A stretch of 24,075 nucleotides of DNA. It comes from a virus. The notes below the pieces were generated by a model, which saw nothing but the letters and a program-made list of their open reading frames with translations, ran no database searches and was not told the DNA's origin. The stretch is taken from positions 1 through 24,075 of IMG/VR virus record IMGVR_UViG_3300007542_000179, one strand, 5' to 3'. Each line of letters begins with the position of its first letter. Within the stretch, counting starts at the first letter, position 1. The position numbers and the translations under genes were made by a program. Positions 15,656 to 21,750 of this stretch are shown here, one piece after another.

Positions 15656-16060
15656 TTAGAACGGGCTGCCGTTCACGTGGGTTTGGATGCAGCCGCAGAA
15701 AAAGCAATGTTCACCAGCTTCTGCTTCTGTATTACAGCCGACGATGAACTCACGGATACGCATAAGATCAGACAGCGGTGCCGAGGTCATGAGAACAGTG
15801 AACTCTCGGATGACGCGGGTCTCTTCATAGTGTGAGCTTGAGATGACCTCTGTATTCGACTTTCGTTCCATCTTGAAGTCAACGTGGGCCACAGTATTTT
15901 TATGGCTATACGGATCATCGTCCCGCATTTTGATGTAGTTCGCTTGTGACATTACTGCGATAGAGATTGTTGAAGAGCGTGGAGACAATGCACGGTCATA
16001 CCGCACCACCCCAAGGAAGCGTTCAGTGTTCTTGCTGTCGTATACTTTGAGCATAGCCAT
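15656..16060 (-). CDS. Hypothetical protein, 134 aa, Cys-rich C-terminus
   Basis: I do not recognise this protein. It begins MAMLKVYDSKNTERFLGVVR, has a predicted alpha/beta look, and ends with GEHCFFCGCIQTHVNGSPF, where H-C-x2-C-x-C could bind a metal. I chose the ATG at 16060, which has GGAA 8-9 nt upstream, over an in-frame TTG at 16072. It lies between primase-helicase and DNA polymerase, where T7 carries genes 4.1 to 4.7, and is separated from them by a few nucleotides on each side, so it is surely in the replication operon. A role in replication or host DNA metabolism is possible from context alone. Confidence 0.75.
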   Translation of the reverse strand: MAMLKVYDSKNTERFLGVVRYDRALSPRSSTISIAVMSQANYIKMRDDDPYSHKNTVAHVDFKMERKSNTEVISSSHYEETRVIREFTVLMTSAPLSDLMRIREFIVGCNTEAEAGEHCFFCGCIQTHVNGSPF

Positions 16061-16077
16061 GTGTGTTTCCAATCAAA

Positions 16078-17757
16078 TTAAAATGGAGTGTCTTCGCTGT
16101 CGTCCCCGAATGGGTGACCGCCATAGGCAACATTGTCGGCTCTCTCTAGGAGCTTGCCCGTGTCGTGGTCGTAGCCGAGGTTGAATGTCTTACCCGTGGA
16201 CTGCCCGGTCACCCGGTCCTTGAGGCAGCGGAACACCGTAGTGGTCCTGATGTCCTCGTCCTCGTTCTGCTGGTCACGCTCCAGCCCGTACATATGATGG
16301 CACCAGTACCCAATGGATCTGGATCCTTTGAAGTGCCGGATCATGACACGTCCACCTTCTTCATGCGGCTTTCCGTCAGGGGTGGCGAGGTGGCTTATGA
16401 GGCAGACCCAGATCGGCAGCTCCTTCACGATCCCACCTAGGCGGGCCATGATTGTCTCAAGAGCTTTCCGTTCGTCGTCCTCCTGTGCAGCCAGAGCTGT
16501 CAGGTGATCCACATAGAAGATCTGCACACCCTCTGTGTGGTAGAGGTAGCGGATGAAGTCTTCGACGTTGTCATAGTCTGCAGAACCGAAGTGGTCGTAC
16601 ATGAACAGGCCGTCTTCTTCTTCGAACTTGTCAAGACCCTCCATCAGTTCAGCTGATGTCCAAGGGTTTGTCTCTGGGTCCGATGGGATGTGGAACTTAC
16701 GACCCACGAACTTCCCGGCTAGGCGACGGCCAGTCTCTGCTGGCTGTTGCTCTAGGAAGATGGCACCCACCTTGAGCTTGAGGGTGACGAGGTCGTGTTC
16801 AATCTGCTGCAGGAGGAAGTCAGTCTTGCCGACACCTGTACCTGCACCGAGGGCGTCCAGCTCACCGAACTGTCGGCCATAGGTCGCCTTCGTCAGCCCC
16901 TTATGCCACCAAGACATCCCCGTCGTGATCTCGGTCAGGATCTCCTGCCTGATGTCAGACAGCTTTACGATACCTTCTGGCTTGAACTCTTTCGCGCCGA
17001 AGATGGCGTCGATTACCTCAGCGGCCCGCCCAGCCCGGAGCATGTCGTTGGCGTCCTTGAGGGGAAGCGTGGCGATCTTGCATTTACCGGACTTGAACAA
17101 GCGGGCGCAGACCTGTGCAGCTTCGATCCCCGGCTCGTCGTTGTCGAACATAAGGATCACTTCATCCGCTTTGTTCAACGTGGCCAGCTGGGCAGCGAGG
17201 TCGTGCTTGGCACCCTTGGCACCACTCTTGATGGACATCACACCCCAGCGGCTGTTACGCCCTGCGCTGATGATCTCCCACACGGACATGGCGTCGATCT
17301 CCCCCTCGGTGATGATCACCTTGGAGGTAGCTTCACGGGACACGTGCTGGCCGAAGAGGGTTGCGCTGTCCTTGTCTCCAATCCAAGGGAACTCTTTGCC
17401 CTTAAGCCGGATGTGCTGGGCCACTGTGTTACCAGCGAGATCCTTGAAGCCTGCGATGTGGCAGGGCTTCCCGCTGAGGGTGCCGGATGAATAGTCGAAG
17501 CGGCGACAGGTCTCTTCTGACACGCCACGGATGGCTTTGTACTCACCTCTTTCGATCAGGTCTTCTGACATGCGGGGTCTCGCTTTCCGGGGTTGGGCAG
17601 CAGCGTCGTCGGCTGGCCCGTAGTGCTCACAACCAAAGCAATGTGCGTGCCCATCGGAGTAGCGGGCAAGGTTGTCTTTGGAGCCACACGCTGGGCATGG
17701 CTCCTTCTGGATGAACACCGATGTGCTCTCTTCCTCACCACCTGCGCTACGCATCAT
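16078..17757 (-). CDS. 4: DNA primase-helicase, T7 gp4-like
   Basis: This 559-residue protein (T7 gp4A has 566) makes RNA primers and unwinds DNA at the fork as a ring. The N-terminal zinc-binding domain has CPACG (C21, C24) and CFGCEH (C40, C43). The TOPRIM primase domain shows ITEGEIDAMS (E152) and MFDNDEPG (D205, D207). The helicase domain has Walker A GAGTGVGKT at 304-312, IFYVDHLTAL near 415 as the Walker B region, and the HFKGSRSIGYW motif. The acidic tail ends DDSEDTPF, with a terminal Phe as in T7. Two Met codons open the ORF; the first overlaps the stop of the 47-aa gene. Met63 is a candidate internal start for a short form lacking the zinc domain. Confidence 0.97.
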   Translation of the reverse strand: MMRSAGGEEESTSVFIQKEPCPACGSKDNLARYSDGHAHCFGCEHYGPADDAAAQPRKARPRMSEDLIERGEYKAIRGVSEETCRRFDYSSGTLSGKPCHIAGFKDLAGNTVAQHIRLKGKEFPWIGDKDSATLFGQHVSREATSKVIITEGEIDAMSVWEIISAGRNSRWGVMSIKSGAKGAKHDLAAQLATLNKADEVILMFDNDEPGIEAAQVCARLFKSGKCKIATLPLKDANDMLRAGRAAEVIDAIFGAKEFKPEGIVKLSDIRQEILTEITTGMSWWHKGLTKATYGRQFGELDALGAGTGVGKTDFLLQQIEHDLVTLKLKVGAIFLEQQPAETGRRLAGKFVGRKFHIPSDPETNPWTSAELMEGLDKFEEEDGLFMYDHFGSADYDNVEDFIRYLYHTEGVQIFYVDHLTALAAQEDDERKALETIMARLGGIVKELPIWVCLISHLATPDGKPHEEGGRVMIRHFKGSRSIGYWCHHMYGLERDQQNEDEDIRTTTVFRCLKDRVTGQSTGKTFNLGYDHDTGKLLERADNVAYGGHPFGDDSEDTPF

Positions 17758-17897
17758 TTGGTCCAGTAGTTATCGGACAGGGTGACACGCTTGGGCAGGT
17801 TGTAGCTGACGGCCACAGTCTCTGGCAGGCGCATCAGCAGCTTGTAGGATGGCACGCCCATGTGTGGGTTTGAGGTGATGAACTTTAACAGCAGCAT
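17754..17897 (-). CDS. Small hypothetical protein, 47 aa
   Basis: The ORF begins at the ATG at 17897, with a good Shine-Dalgarno (AGAAGGA) 9 nt upstream, and reads MLLLKFITSNPHMGVPSYKL to the end YWTK. Its stop codon TGA overlaps the ATG of the primase-helicase gene (ATGA), which supports coupled translation. The product is basic (about five Lys/Arg), with a short hydrophobic N-terminus but no convincing membrane helix. I do not recognise it. It fills the gap of about 155 nt that would otherwise be empty. Confidence 0.75.
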   Translation of the reverse strand: MLLLKFITSNPHMGVPSYKLLMRLPETVAVSYNLPKRVTLSDNYWTK

Positions 17898-17912
17898 GGG
17901 CGTTGATCCTTC

Positions 17913-18449
17913 TTAAGCTACAAGCGAGTAGCGGGTGTAACGGCGGGATGTGATCGGGTTGATCAAAGCCTTACGAATGACGTTGAAGCCCTCGCGTTCG
18001 ATGTCGCAGATGCGGGAGGCCAAGGTGGCCGAGGTGATCCCGTGGTCATCGTAGGCCTCACGGGCACTGACCGATCCGGCACGGCTCATGTGCTTGTAGA
18101 TCAGGGCAGATTGTGGGGTCAGGTTGGAGAAGCTCGGGGCTGTGACTGTTGTTGGCACAGTGGACTTGCACCAGTTGGCGTATGGCTCGGGGCCAGTGTC
18201 TCCGTCAGCTTCAACCACAGGAAGCATAGCCGAACATGCGTCAGCGAACTCTTTGACTGATGAGTGGATTTTCATGTGGGCCAGAATTGCCGTGACCAAA
18301 GTGATCTGGCTTTTTACGTCCAGCACGATGGCGCCGCTTCCACACACTGTTCGCGTGCCGATGCTGACAGCTGTCTCGCCATTGGATCGGTACAAGGTCA
18401 AGCTGTCAGTTGAAACTTCACAGCAATTCAGTTTGGTCATGTTAAGCAT
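17913..18449 (-). CDS. Hypothetical protein with C-terminal helix-turn-helix-like domain
   Basis: This is a 178-residue protein. Residues 1-55 carry beta-like segments (LTLYRSNGETAVSIGTRTVC) and residues 55-80 a helix. From about residue 110 there is a winged-helix-like stretch: SALIYKHMSRAGSVSAREA, then HGITSATLASRICDIEREGF as the likely recognition helix, then VIRKALINPITSRRYTRYSL as the wing. Similar C-termini occur in small phage HTH proteins found among replication genes. The Shine-Dalgarno AAAGGA lies 9 nt before the ATG. It is the first gene of its promoter unit, after a 100-nt leader with a hairpin. A DNA-binding regulator is the likely role, but the target is unknown. Confidence 0.75.
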   Translation of the reverse strand: MLNMTKLNCCEVSTDSLTLYRSNGETAVSIGTRTVCGSGAIVLDVKSQITLVTAILAHMKIHSSVKEFADACSAMLPVVEADGDTGPEPYANWCKSTVPTTVTAPSFSNLTPQSALIYKHMSRAGSVSAREAYDDHGITSATLASRICDIEREGFNVIRKALINPITSRRYTRYSLVA

Positions 18450-18494
18450 GGGTGATTTTCCTTTACCGGATGTCGGTCGCGTGAGAACGCATAA

Positions 18495-18524
18495 GCCCCC
18501 GTCAGCGTGATTGCTGGCGAGGGC
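18495..18524 (-). other. Hairpin in the leader of the HTH-protein gene
   Basis: About 25 nt after the presumed transcription start there is a 12-bp inverted repeat with one mismatch (GCCCTCGCCAGC, loop AATCAC, GCTGACGGGGGC). It is followed only by TTATG, so it is a weak terminator at best. An RNA-processing site, a 5' stabilising structure or an attenuator would all fit. Confidence 0.6.
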
Positions 18525-18548
18525 ACAGGGATTTCGTTTTTGGTAGAA

Positions 18549-18566
18549 CTATGGTGGCGGGTAATT
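18549..18566 (-). promoter_or_regulatory. Candidate phage RNA polymerase promoter upstream of the HTH-protein gene
   Basis: The minus-strand sequence is AATTACCCGCCACCATAG, identical to the copy at 21710-21727, with the presumed +1 G at 18549. The TAA stop of the amidase gene overlaps its upstream end. It should drive the HTH protein, the 47-aa protein, primase-helicase and the replication genes beyond. Confidence 0.85.
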
Positions 18567-19254
18567 ACCGGATGATCAGGATCTGACCTGGCTGGATGAT
18601 GGTTCCGCTCACCCCATTGGTGGCCATGAGATGGTCCACAGGCTGGCCGAAGCGGGACGAGATGCCATAGAGGGTGTCACCAGCTTTGACCGTGTAACGC
18701 TTAGGCACAACAAGGCTTGGCTTGGGGCTGCTCGGTGCGTTGGGTGCTGGTGTGAAGGCCAAGCCACTGCGGAAGCCGTTGAGCACTGCGCTTACGGAGA
18801 AGCATGGGCAGGCCTTGGGTGCAGAGTGCGTCTGCTTGATCAGGTCGCGGTGACCCATGACGTTGTCCATTGGGATGTCGAAGGTGACTGTTGCCCACCG
18901 GACGTATTCCTTCATGGACTTGAACTGGTCCTCGGTGAAGTTGTCCTCGGGGGTCTTGGCGTCAGCCTCAACACCACCGACCATAGAGTAGCCGATGCTG
19001 CGCTTGTTCCACCCTTCACCACATCCACCGACGTGGGCTGGAACTGTGGCGTAGGGCCGGTTGCGGTGGCCAGAGCGCTCGCCTTGGACGGACCCATCGC
19101 GCATCCCGATGGCGTGGTAGCCACAGCCATTGAAGCCGCGCTGGCGGTGCATACGGTCCACAACCACAGCGTCAACGAACATATTGGCGGGGGTGGCAGT
19201 GGCGTGGATGATCAGGTGGTCATAGCGGTCGCGTAGGTTTTCGAAGTTGGTCAC
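18565..19254 (-). CDS. 3.5: N-acetylmuramoyl-L-alanine amidase (T7 lysozyme, gp3.5-like) with C-terminal LysM domain
   Basis: The enzyme cuts the amide bond between N-acetylmuramate and L-Ala in peptidoglycan; in T7 it also binds and inhibits the phage RNA polymerase. Residues 10-160 are the amidase domain. The zinc ligands are H17 (IIHATA), H135 (MGHRDL) and C149 (PKACPCF); Y46 (CGYHAIG) and K147 match the T7 catalytic Tyr and Lys. Residues 165-185 are a Pro/Ser-rich linker. Residues 186-229 are a LysM domain (RYTVKAGDTLYGIS, then TNG and IQPGQILII). T7 gp3.5 has only 151 residues and no LysM, so this is a fusion that should add wall binding. It starts with GTG, overlapping the gp3 stop, and its own stop lies inside the promoter element that follows. 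Confidence 0.95.
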   Translation of the reverse strand: MTNFENLRDRYDHLIIHATATPANMFVDAVVVDRMHRQRGFNGCGYHAIGMRDGSVQGERSGHRNRPYATVPAHVGGCGEGWNKRSIGYSMVGGVEADAKTPEDNFTEDQFKSMKEYVRWATVTFDIPMDNVMGHRDLIKQTHSAPKACPCFSVSAVLNGFRSGLAFTPAPNAPSSPKPSLVVPKRYTVKAGDTLYGISSRFGQPVDHLMATNGVSGTIIQPGQILIIR

Positions 19255-19703
19255 GATAGGCCTGCTTTCTGGAGGGCCAAGACGGAGGCGGGGTTCGTGG
19301 TCTCATACAACCACCCCACAGGCACCGAGCGCTTGGCATAGAGGAAGCCGTGGCGGTCGCACCACATCGCGTATGTCGTCACCGACGTCTTGCTGATGCG
19401 TGAGTTTGGGTTGGAGAACACGAAGCGAATGTCTAGGTCTGGGTGTTGGGCCTTGATCAGGATGTGCTTCTGCCGATCCTTGGTATCAAAGCGCCCTTTG
19501 GTTTCGACGATGATGCCGTTGGGCTGGACAAAGTCTGGGGTGTACCGGGCTGGGCGGGCGGGCACAGCGTAGCGGATGAGGTCTTTCTCGTACTTCACTG
19601 GGATGCAGGCTGCGGCGTACTCTTCCGCCACTACCTCTTCGAGGCCCGATCTGTAACCAGCAGCAATCGCCCGTTGGCGAACTGTCATATGTTTTGGGGA
19701 CAT
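19251..19703 (-). CDS. 3: Endonuclease I, Holliday junction resolvase, T7 gp3-like
   Basis: This 150-residue enzyme (T7 gp3 has 149) resolves branched DNA and helps degrade host DNA. The catalytic set aligns with T7 at a constant offset of two residues: E22 in SGLEE, D57 in YTPDF, and E67 and K69 in IIVETKG; these correspond to T7 E20, D55, E65 and K67. The C-terminal half, with FVFSNPNSRISKTSVTTYAM, is also typical. It starts just downstream of the terminator. Its stop codon overlaps the GTG start of the amidase gene, so the two are probably translated together. Confidence 0.95.
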   Translation of the reverse strand: MSPKHMTVRQRAIAAGYRSGLEEVVAEEYAAACIPVKYEKDLIRYAVPARPARYTPDFVQPNGIIVETKGRFDTKDRQKHILIKAQHPDLDIRFVFSNPNSRISKTSVTTYAMWCDRHGFLYAKRSVPVGWLYETTNPASVLALQKAGLS

Positions 19704-19724
19704 GGGTTGGAACTTTCTGAACGC

Positions 19725-19754
19725 AAAAAGGGGAGCAGCGATCAGCTACCCCCC
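19725..19754 (-). terminator. Rho-independent terminator after gp2.5
   Basis: On the minus strand a perfect 10-bp stem with two wobble pairs (GGGGGGTAGC / GCTGCTCCCC) encloses the 5-nt loop TGATC. It is followed at once by TTTTT. It lies in the 80-nt gap between the gp2.5 and gp3 genes. It may mark the end of early transcription or simply lower expression of the downstream genes relative to gp2.5. Confidence 0.9.
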
Positions 19755-19783
19755 TATTCAGGTGTCGTTGTGGTGTTGTGACT

Positions 19784-20503
19784 TTAGAACGGGATCTCGT
19801 CGTCGAGGTCATCGTCCCCGTCAGCACCATCCAGATCGTCGTCCAGATCGTCGTCGTCCTTGGACTTGCCCTCGTACTCGTCCAGCTCGTCTGCGTCGAA
19901 GTCGCTGTCCTCGTCGGCCCCGAATGGGTTGGACCCACCAGATGCACCGAGCTTGGTGATCTGCACCGTGTTCAGGTACAGGCCGAGGTAGGCATCAGCA
20001 TCCTTGGGGATGAAGACGTTGCCTGTGGAGAAACCAACGCGGCCCTCGCTGCCACTGTAGATCAGCGGGCGCTTCTTGTCAGGGATCGTCACGCCTTTAC
20101 CGTCGATGAAAGGCACGGACTTCTTGATCATCTTGCCATCGCGGCCTTTGAACTCAGCCTTGGTCTTGAACCGCATCTCAACGCGGCCAGTCTCGGCACC
20201 ATCCTCGTCCACCTCGTCGCTGAAATAAGGGTTCAGGGTCGCCTCGGTTACCTTCTTCTTCTTCCATGCCGCCTTGGCTTTCGGGTTGGCGTTGTCGAAC
20301 TCTTCCTGAGCTGCCTCAAGGGCACCTTGGTGCAGGACGTCCATGGCTGTCATGAACTTCTGTGCGGCCACAGTGTCTTTGTCGAACACCAGAGTGACCT
20401 TGTATTCAGGAGCGCCGCCGAAGCGTTCAGCACCTTTGATGTCAGGGTTGTTCAGGTGTGTATATTTGAAGATGCCCTTAGGGGAGCTGATCTGTTTAGC
20501 CAT
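19784..20503 (-). CDS. 2.5: Single-stranded DNA-binding protein, T7 gp2.5-like
   Basis: This 239-residue protein (T7 gp2.5 has 232) coats ssDNA at the replication fork and recruits the polymerase and helicase through its acidic tail. The N-terminus (MAKQISSPKGIFKYTHLNNP) fits the family, with an OB-fold core to about residue 190. The last 35-40 residues are almost all Asp, Glu and Gly, ending DDDLDDEIPF with a terminal Phe as in gp2.5. A Shine-Dalgarno AAGGA lies 9 nt before the ATG. The gene is followed immediately by a strong hairpin terminator, so it is the last gene of the first phage-promoted transcript. Confidence 0.95.
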   Translation of the reverse strand: MAKQISSPKGIFKYTHLNNPDIKGAERFGGAPEYKVTLVFDKDTVAAQKFMTAMDVLHQGALEAAQEEFDNANPKAKAAWKKKKVTEATLNPYFSDEVDEDGAETGRVEMRFKTKAEFKGRDGKMIKKSVPFIDGKGVTIPDKKRPLIYSGSEGRVGFSTGNVFIPKDADAYLGLYLNTVQITKLGASGGSNPFGADEDSDFDADELDEYEGKSKDDDDLDDDLDGADGDDDLDDEIPF

Positions 20504-20642
20504 TGTCGAAGTTCCTTGTCAGTTCATTGATGTCAACACCTGCAGCGTCGAGTTGAGCGTACAGGTCGAGAGGGATGACCCCGTCTTTCGACAGAGCTTT
20601 GTGGGCCTTGCGGATCAGGCGATCAGTGCCGAACCAGCTCAC
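20496..20642 (-). CDS. Small hypothetical protein, 48 aa, GTG start, overlapping both neighbours
   Basis: The GTG at 20640-20642 overlaps the TGA stop of the 86-aa gene (GTGA arrangement). The TAA stop at 20496-20498 lies 6 nt inside the gp2.5 gene (ATGGCTAA). The product begins VSWFGTDRLIRKAHKALSKD and ends in DINELTRNFDNG. It looks like a helical, charged peptide with no membrane segment. It fills the whole gap between two genes that would otherwise leave about 135 nt empty in a very compact genome, and the two overlaps are typical of coupled genes in operons. I do not recognise a family. No clear Shine-Dalgarno is visible, so expression would depend on coupling. Confidence 0.6.
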   Translation of the reverse strand: MSWFGTDRLIRKAHKALSKDGVIPLDLYAQLDAAGVDINELTRNFDNG

Positions 20643-20899
20643 AGTTCTGTTGCCAGATACATGCGGACAGCGCGGAACTCAGCCCGCTTGCCCTCTGCGT
20701 TGTTCATGATGTTGTCCACGGCGGTGAAGGCGTCCTGTGGATCCACGCCGAAGCGTTCGAGCATCAGCTTGAATGTCGCTGTGATCCCGATCAGCTGCAG
20801 ATGGGGTGGGAGATCTTGGGCGGCGTCGATGACACGCATGGTGGACGTGGCGGCTTCTTTGACGCTCGCCATGTTCATCAGGTCACGGTTGAATTTCAT
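20639..20899 (-). CDS. Small hypothetical protein, 86 aa
   Basis: I do not recognise this protein. It is short, mostly helical in appearance and soluble, with no membrane segment or obvious motif: MKFNRDLMNMASVKEAATST at the start, then ILE/LEU-rich helices and a RMYLATEL end. It is the first gene after a phage promoter candidate and shares its transcript with the next small ORF and gp2.5. Its stop codon overlaps the GTG start of the 48-aa ORF, which suggests translational coupling. The start at 20899 follows a leader containing GGAAAATGGAAACC. It sits where T7 carries small host-takeover genes, but no function can be assigned. Confidence 0.8.
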   Translation of the reverse strand: MKFNRDLMNMASVKEAATSTMRVIDAAQDLPPHLQLIGITATFKLMLERFGVDPQDAFTAVDNIMNNAEGKRAEFRAVRMYLATEL

Positions 20900-20943
20900 G
20901 GGGTGTGGTTTCCATTTTCCAGATGTCGGAGTTTTTGGTAAAT

Positions 20944-20961
20944 CAATGGTGGCGGGTAATT
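20944..20961 (-). promoter_or_regulatory. Candidate phage RNA polymerase promoter upstream of the 86-aa gene
   Basis: The minus-strand sequence is AATTACCCGCCACCATTG, with one difference at -1 from the consensus. The presumed +1 G is at 20944. Downstream, TTTACCAAAAAC is nearly the same as in the copies at 21710 and 18549. It lies in the 70-nt gap between the antirepressor-like gene and the 86-aa gene. Confidence 0.8.
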
Positions 20962-20969
20962 GCCCCTGC

Positions 20970-21671
20970 TCAGTGCAGAGCGCGTGGTGTCAGTATCCCA
21001 GTTGAGCGTGCTGCTGCGTCGAGGCAGGCACGTGGGTAGACGTTGACTGCGCTGTCGATCACCTCACCGCTGCTGAGAGTTACCTTGCGACTGGACTTCG
21101 TGATCTCCTGCCCGCTCTCTGCCGCTGCCTTCTTAGCATGGTAGGACAGGCGTCCCTTCTCAGACTGTGAGAGGTAGACGTGGTTCAAAGAGACGTACTC
21201 AGCCATCGTAACGACAGACAGCTCGTGCTTGAGGCCTGCGTTCTCCGCAGCTAGGCGGGCGACCTTGGCTGTCAGCACCTCATGGGCACGTAGGATCAGT
21301 TCGTCTTCGGACATCTCGCCCGTGGTCACCTTCTCTTCACCCATCACATAGCCACCGTCTTTGCGGATGGCCGGAAGGACGACGTTGGTGACCCAGTCTT
21401 GGAATGCGCGGGCTGCTGGTTTGTCGGAGCGCATGATCAGTTTGCAGAGACCACCCACGCTTAGGAATTTGGGGGCACGGCCAGCCACTCCGGGTAGGCG
21501 GTGAGTGCAAACATAGGACCGATCTATGTTTGGTAGGGCCGTCGTTAGGTTTGTGATCGACAGCGCATTGCACACGTCGCGGGCCATGAACCAAGGCGAA
21601 CCCTTGATGTCGATCACGCGGATGCTGGCGGTGTTGAAGTTGAATGTGTTCACTGTGTTATCGTTTGCCAT
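20970..21671 (-). CDS. Bro-N domain antirepressor-like protein
   Basis: This is a 233-residue protein. Residues 10 to about 110 look like a Bro-N domain: a short beta segment (IRVIDIKGSPWFMARDVC) followed by NALSITNLTTAL, FLSVGGLCKLIMRSDKP and FQDWVTNVVLPAIRKDGGYV, the usual order in phage antirepressors. Residues 125-165 look like a coiled helix. The C-terminal part (about 165-233), with GRLSYHAKKAAAESG and VNVYPRACLDAAA, resembles the C-terminal DNA-binding half of KilAC/antirepressor proteins. A Shine-Dalgarno AAAGGA lies 10 nt before the ATG. A phage promoter candidate stands directly upstream, so it is probably an early or middle gene. Antirepressors normally inactivate prophage repressors; the target in a T7-like phage is unknown. 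The domain call is made by eye. Confidence 0.8.
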   Translation of the reverse strand: MANDNTVNTFNFNTASIRVIDIKGSPWFMARDVCNALSITNLTTALPNIDRSYVCTHRLPGVAGRAPKFLSVGGLCKLIMRSDKPAARAFQDWVTNVVLPAIRKDGGYVMGEEKVTTGEMSEDELILRAHEVLTAKVARLAAENAGLKHELSVVTMAEYVSLNHVYLSQSEKGRLSYHAKKAAAESGQEITKSSRKVTLSSGEVIDSAVNVYPRACLDAAARSTGILTPRALH

Positions 21672-21709
21672 TGTCGATGGTCCTTTCGATGGTGTCGTTT
21701 TTGGTAGAA

Positions 21710-21727
21710 CTATGGTGGCGGGTAATT
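21710..21727 (-). promoter_or_regulatory. Candidate phage RNA polymerase promoter upstream of the antirepressor-like gene
   Basis: The minus-strand sequence is AATTACCCGCCACCATAG, with the presumed +1 G at 21710. It occupies the gap between the end of the RNA polymerase gene and the next start codon. Including downstream bases, 34 nt (21695-21728) are identical to the copy at 18534-18567. The end of the 18-mer (CCATAG) resembles the initiation end of the T7 promoter (CACTATAGGG). Confidence 0.85.
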
Positions 21728-21750
21728 ATCCGTTGGCAATCCGCATTGAT

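Noticed and set aside
18495-18524. A true terminator in the HTH-protein leader
   Set aside because: The hairpin is good, but it is followed by TTATG and not by a T-run, so it is listed as a hairpin only.
20883-20915. A 10-codon upstream ORF (METTPHEIQP) overlapping the start of the 86-aa gene
   Set aside because: Too short and with no spaced Shine-Dalgarno; could be chance.
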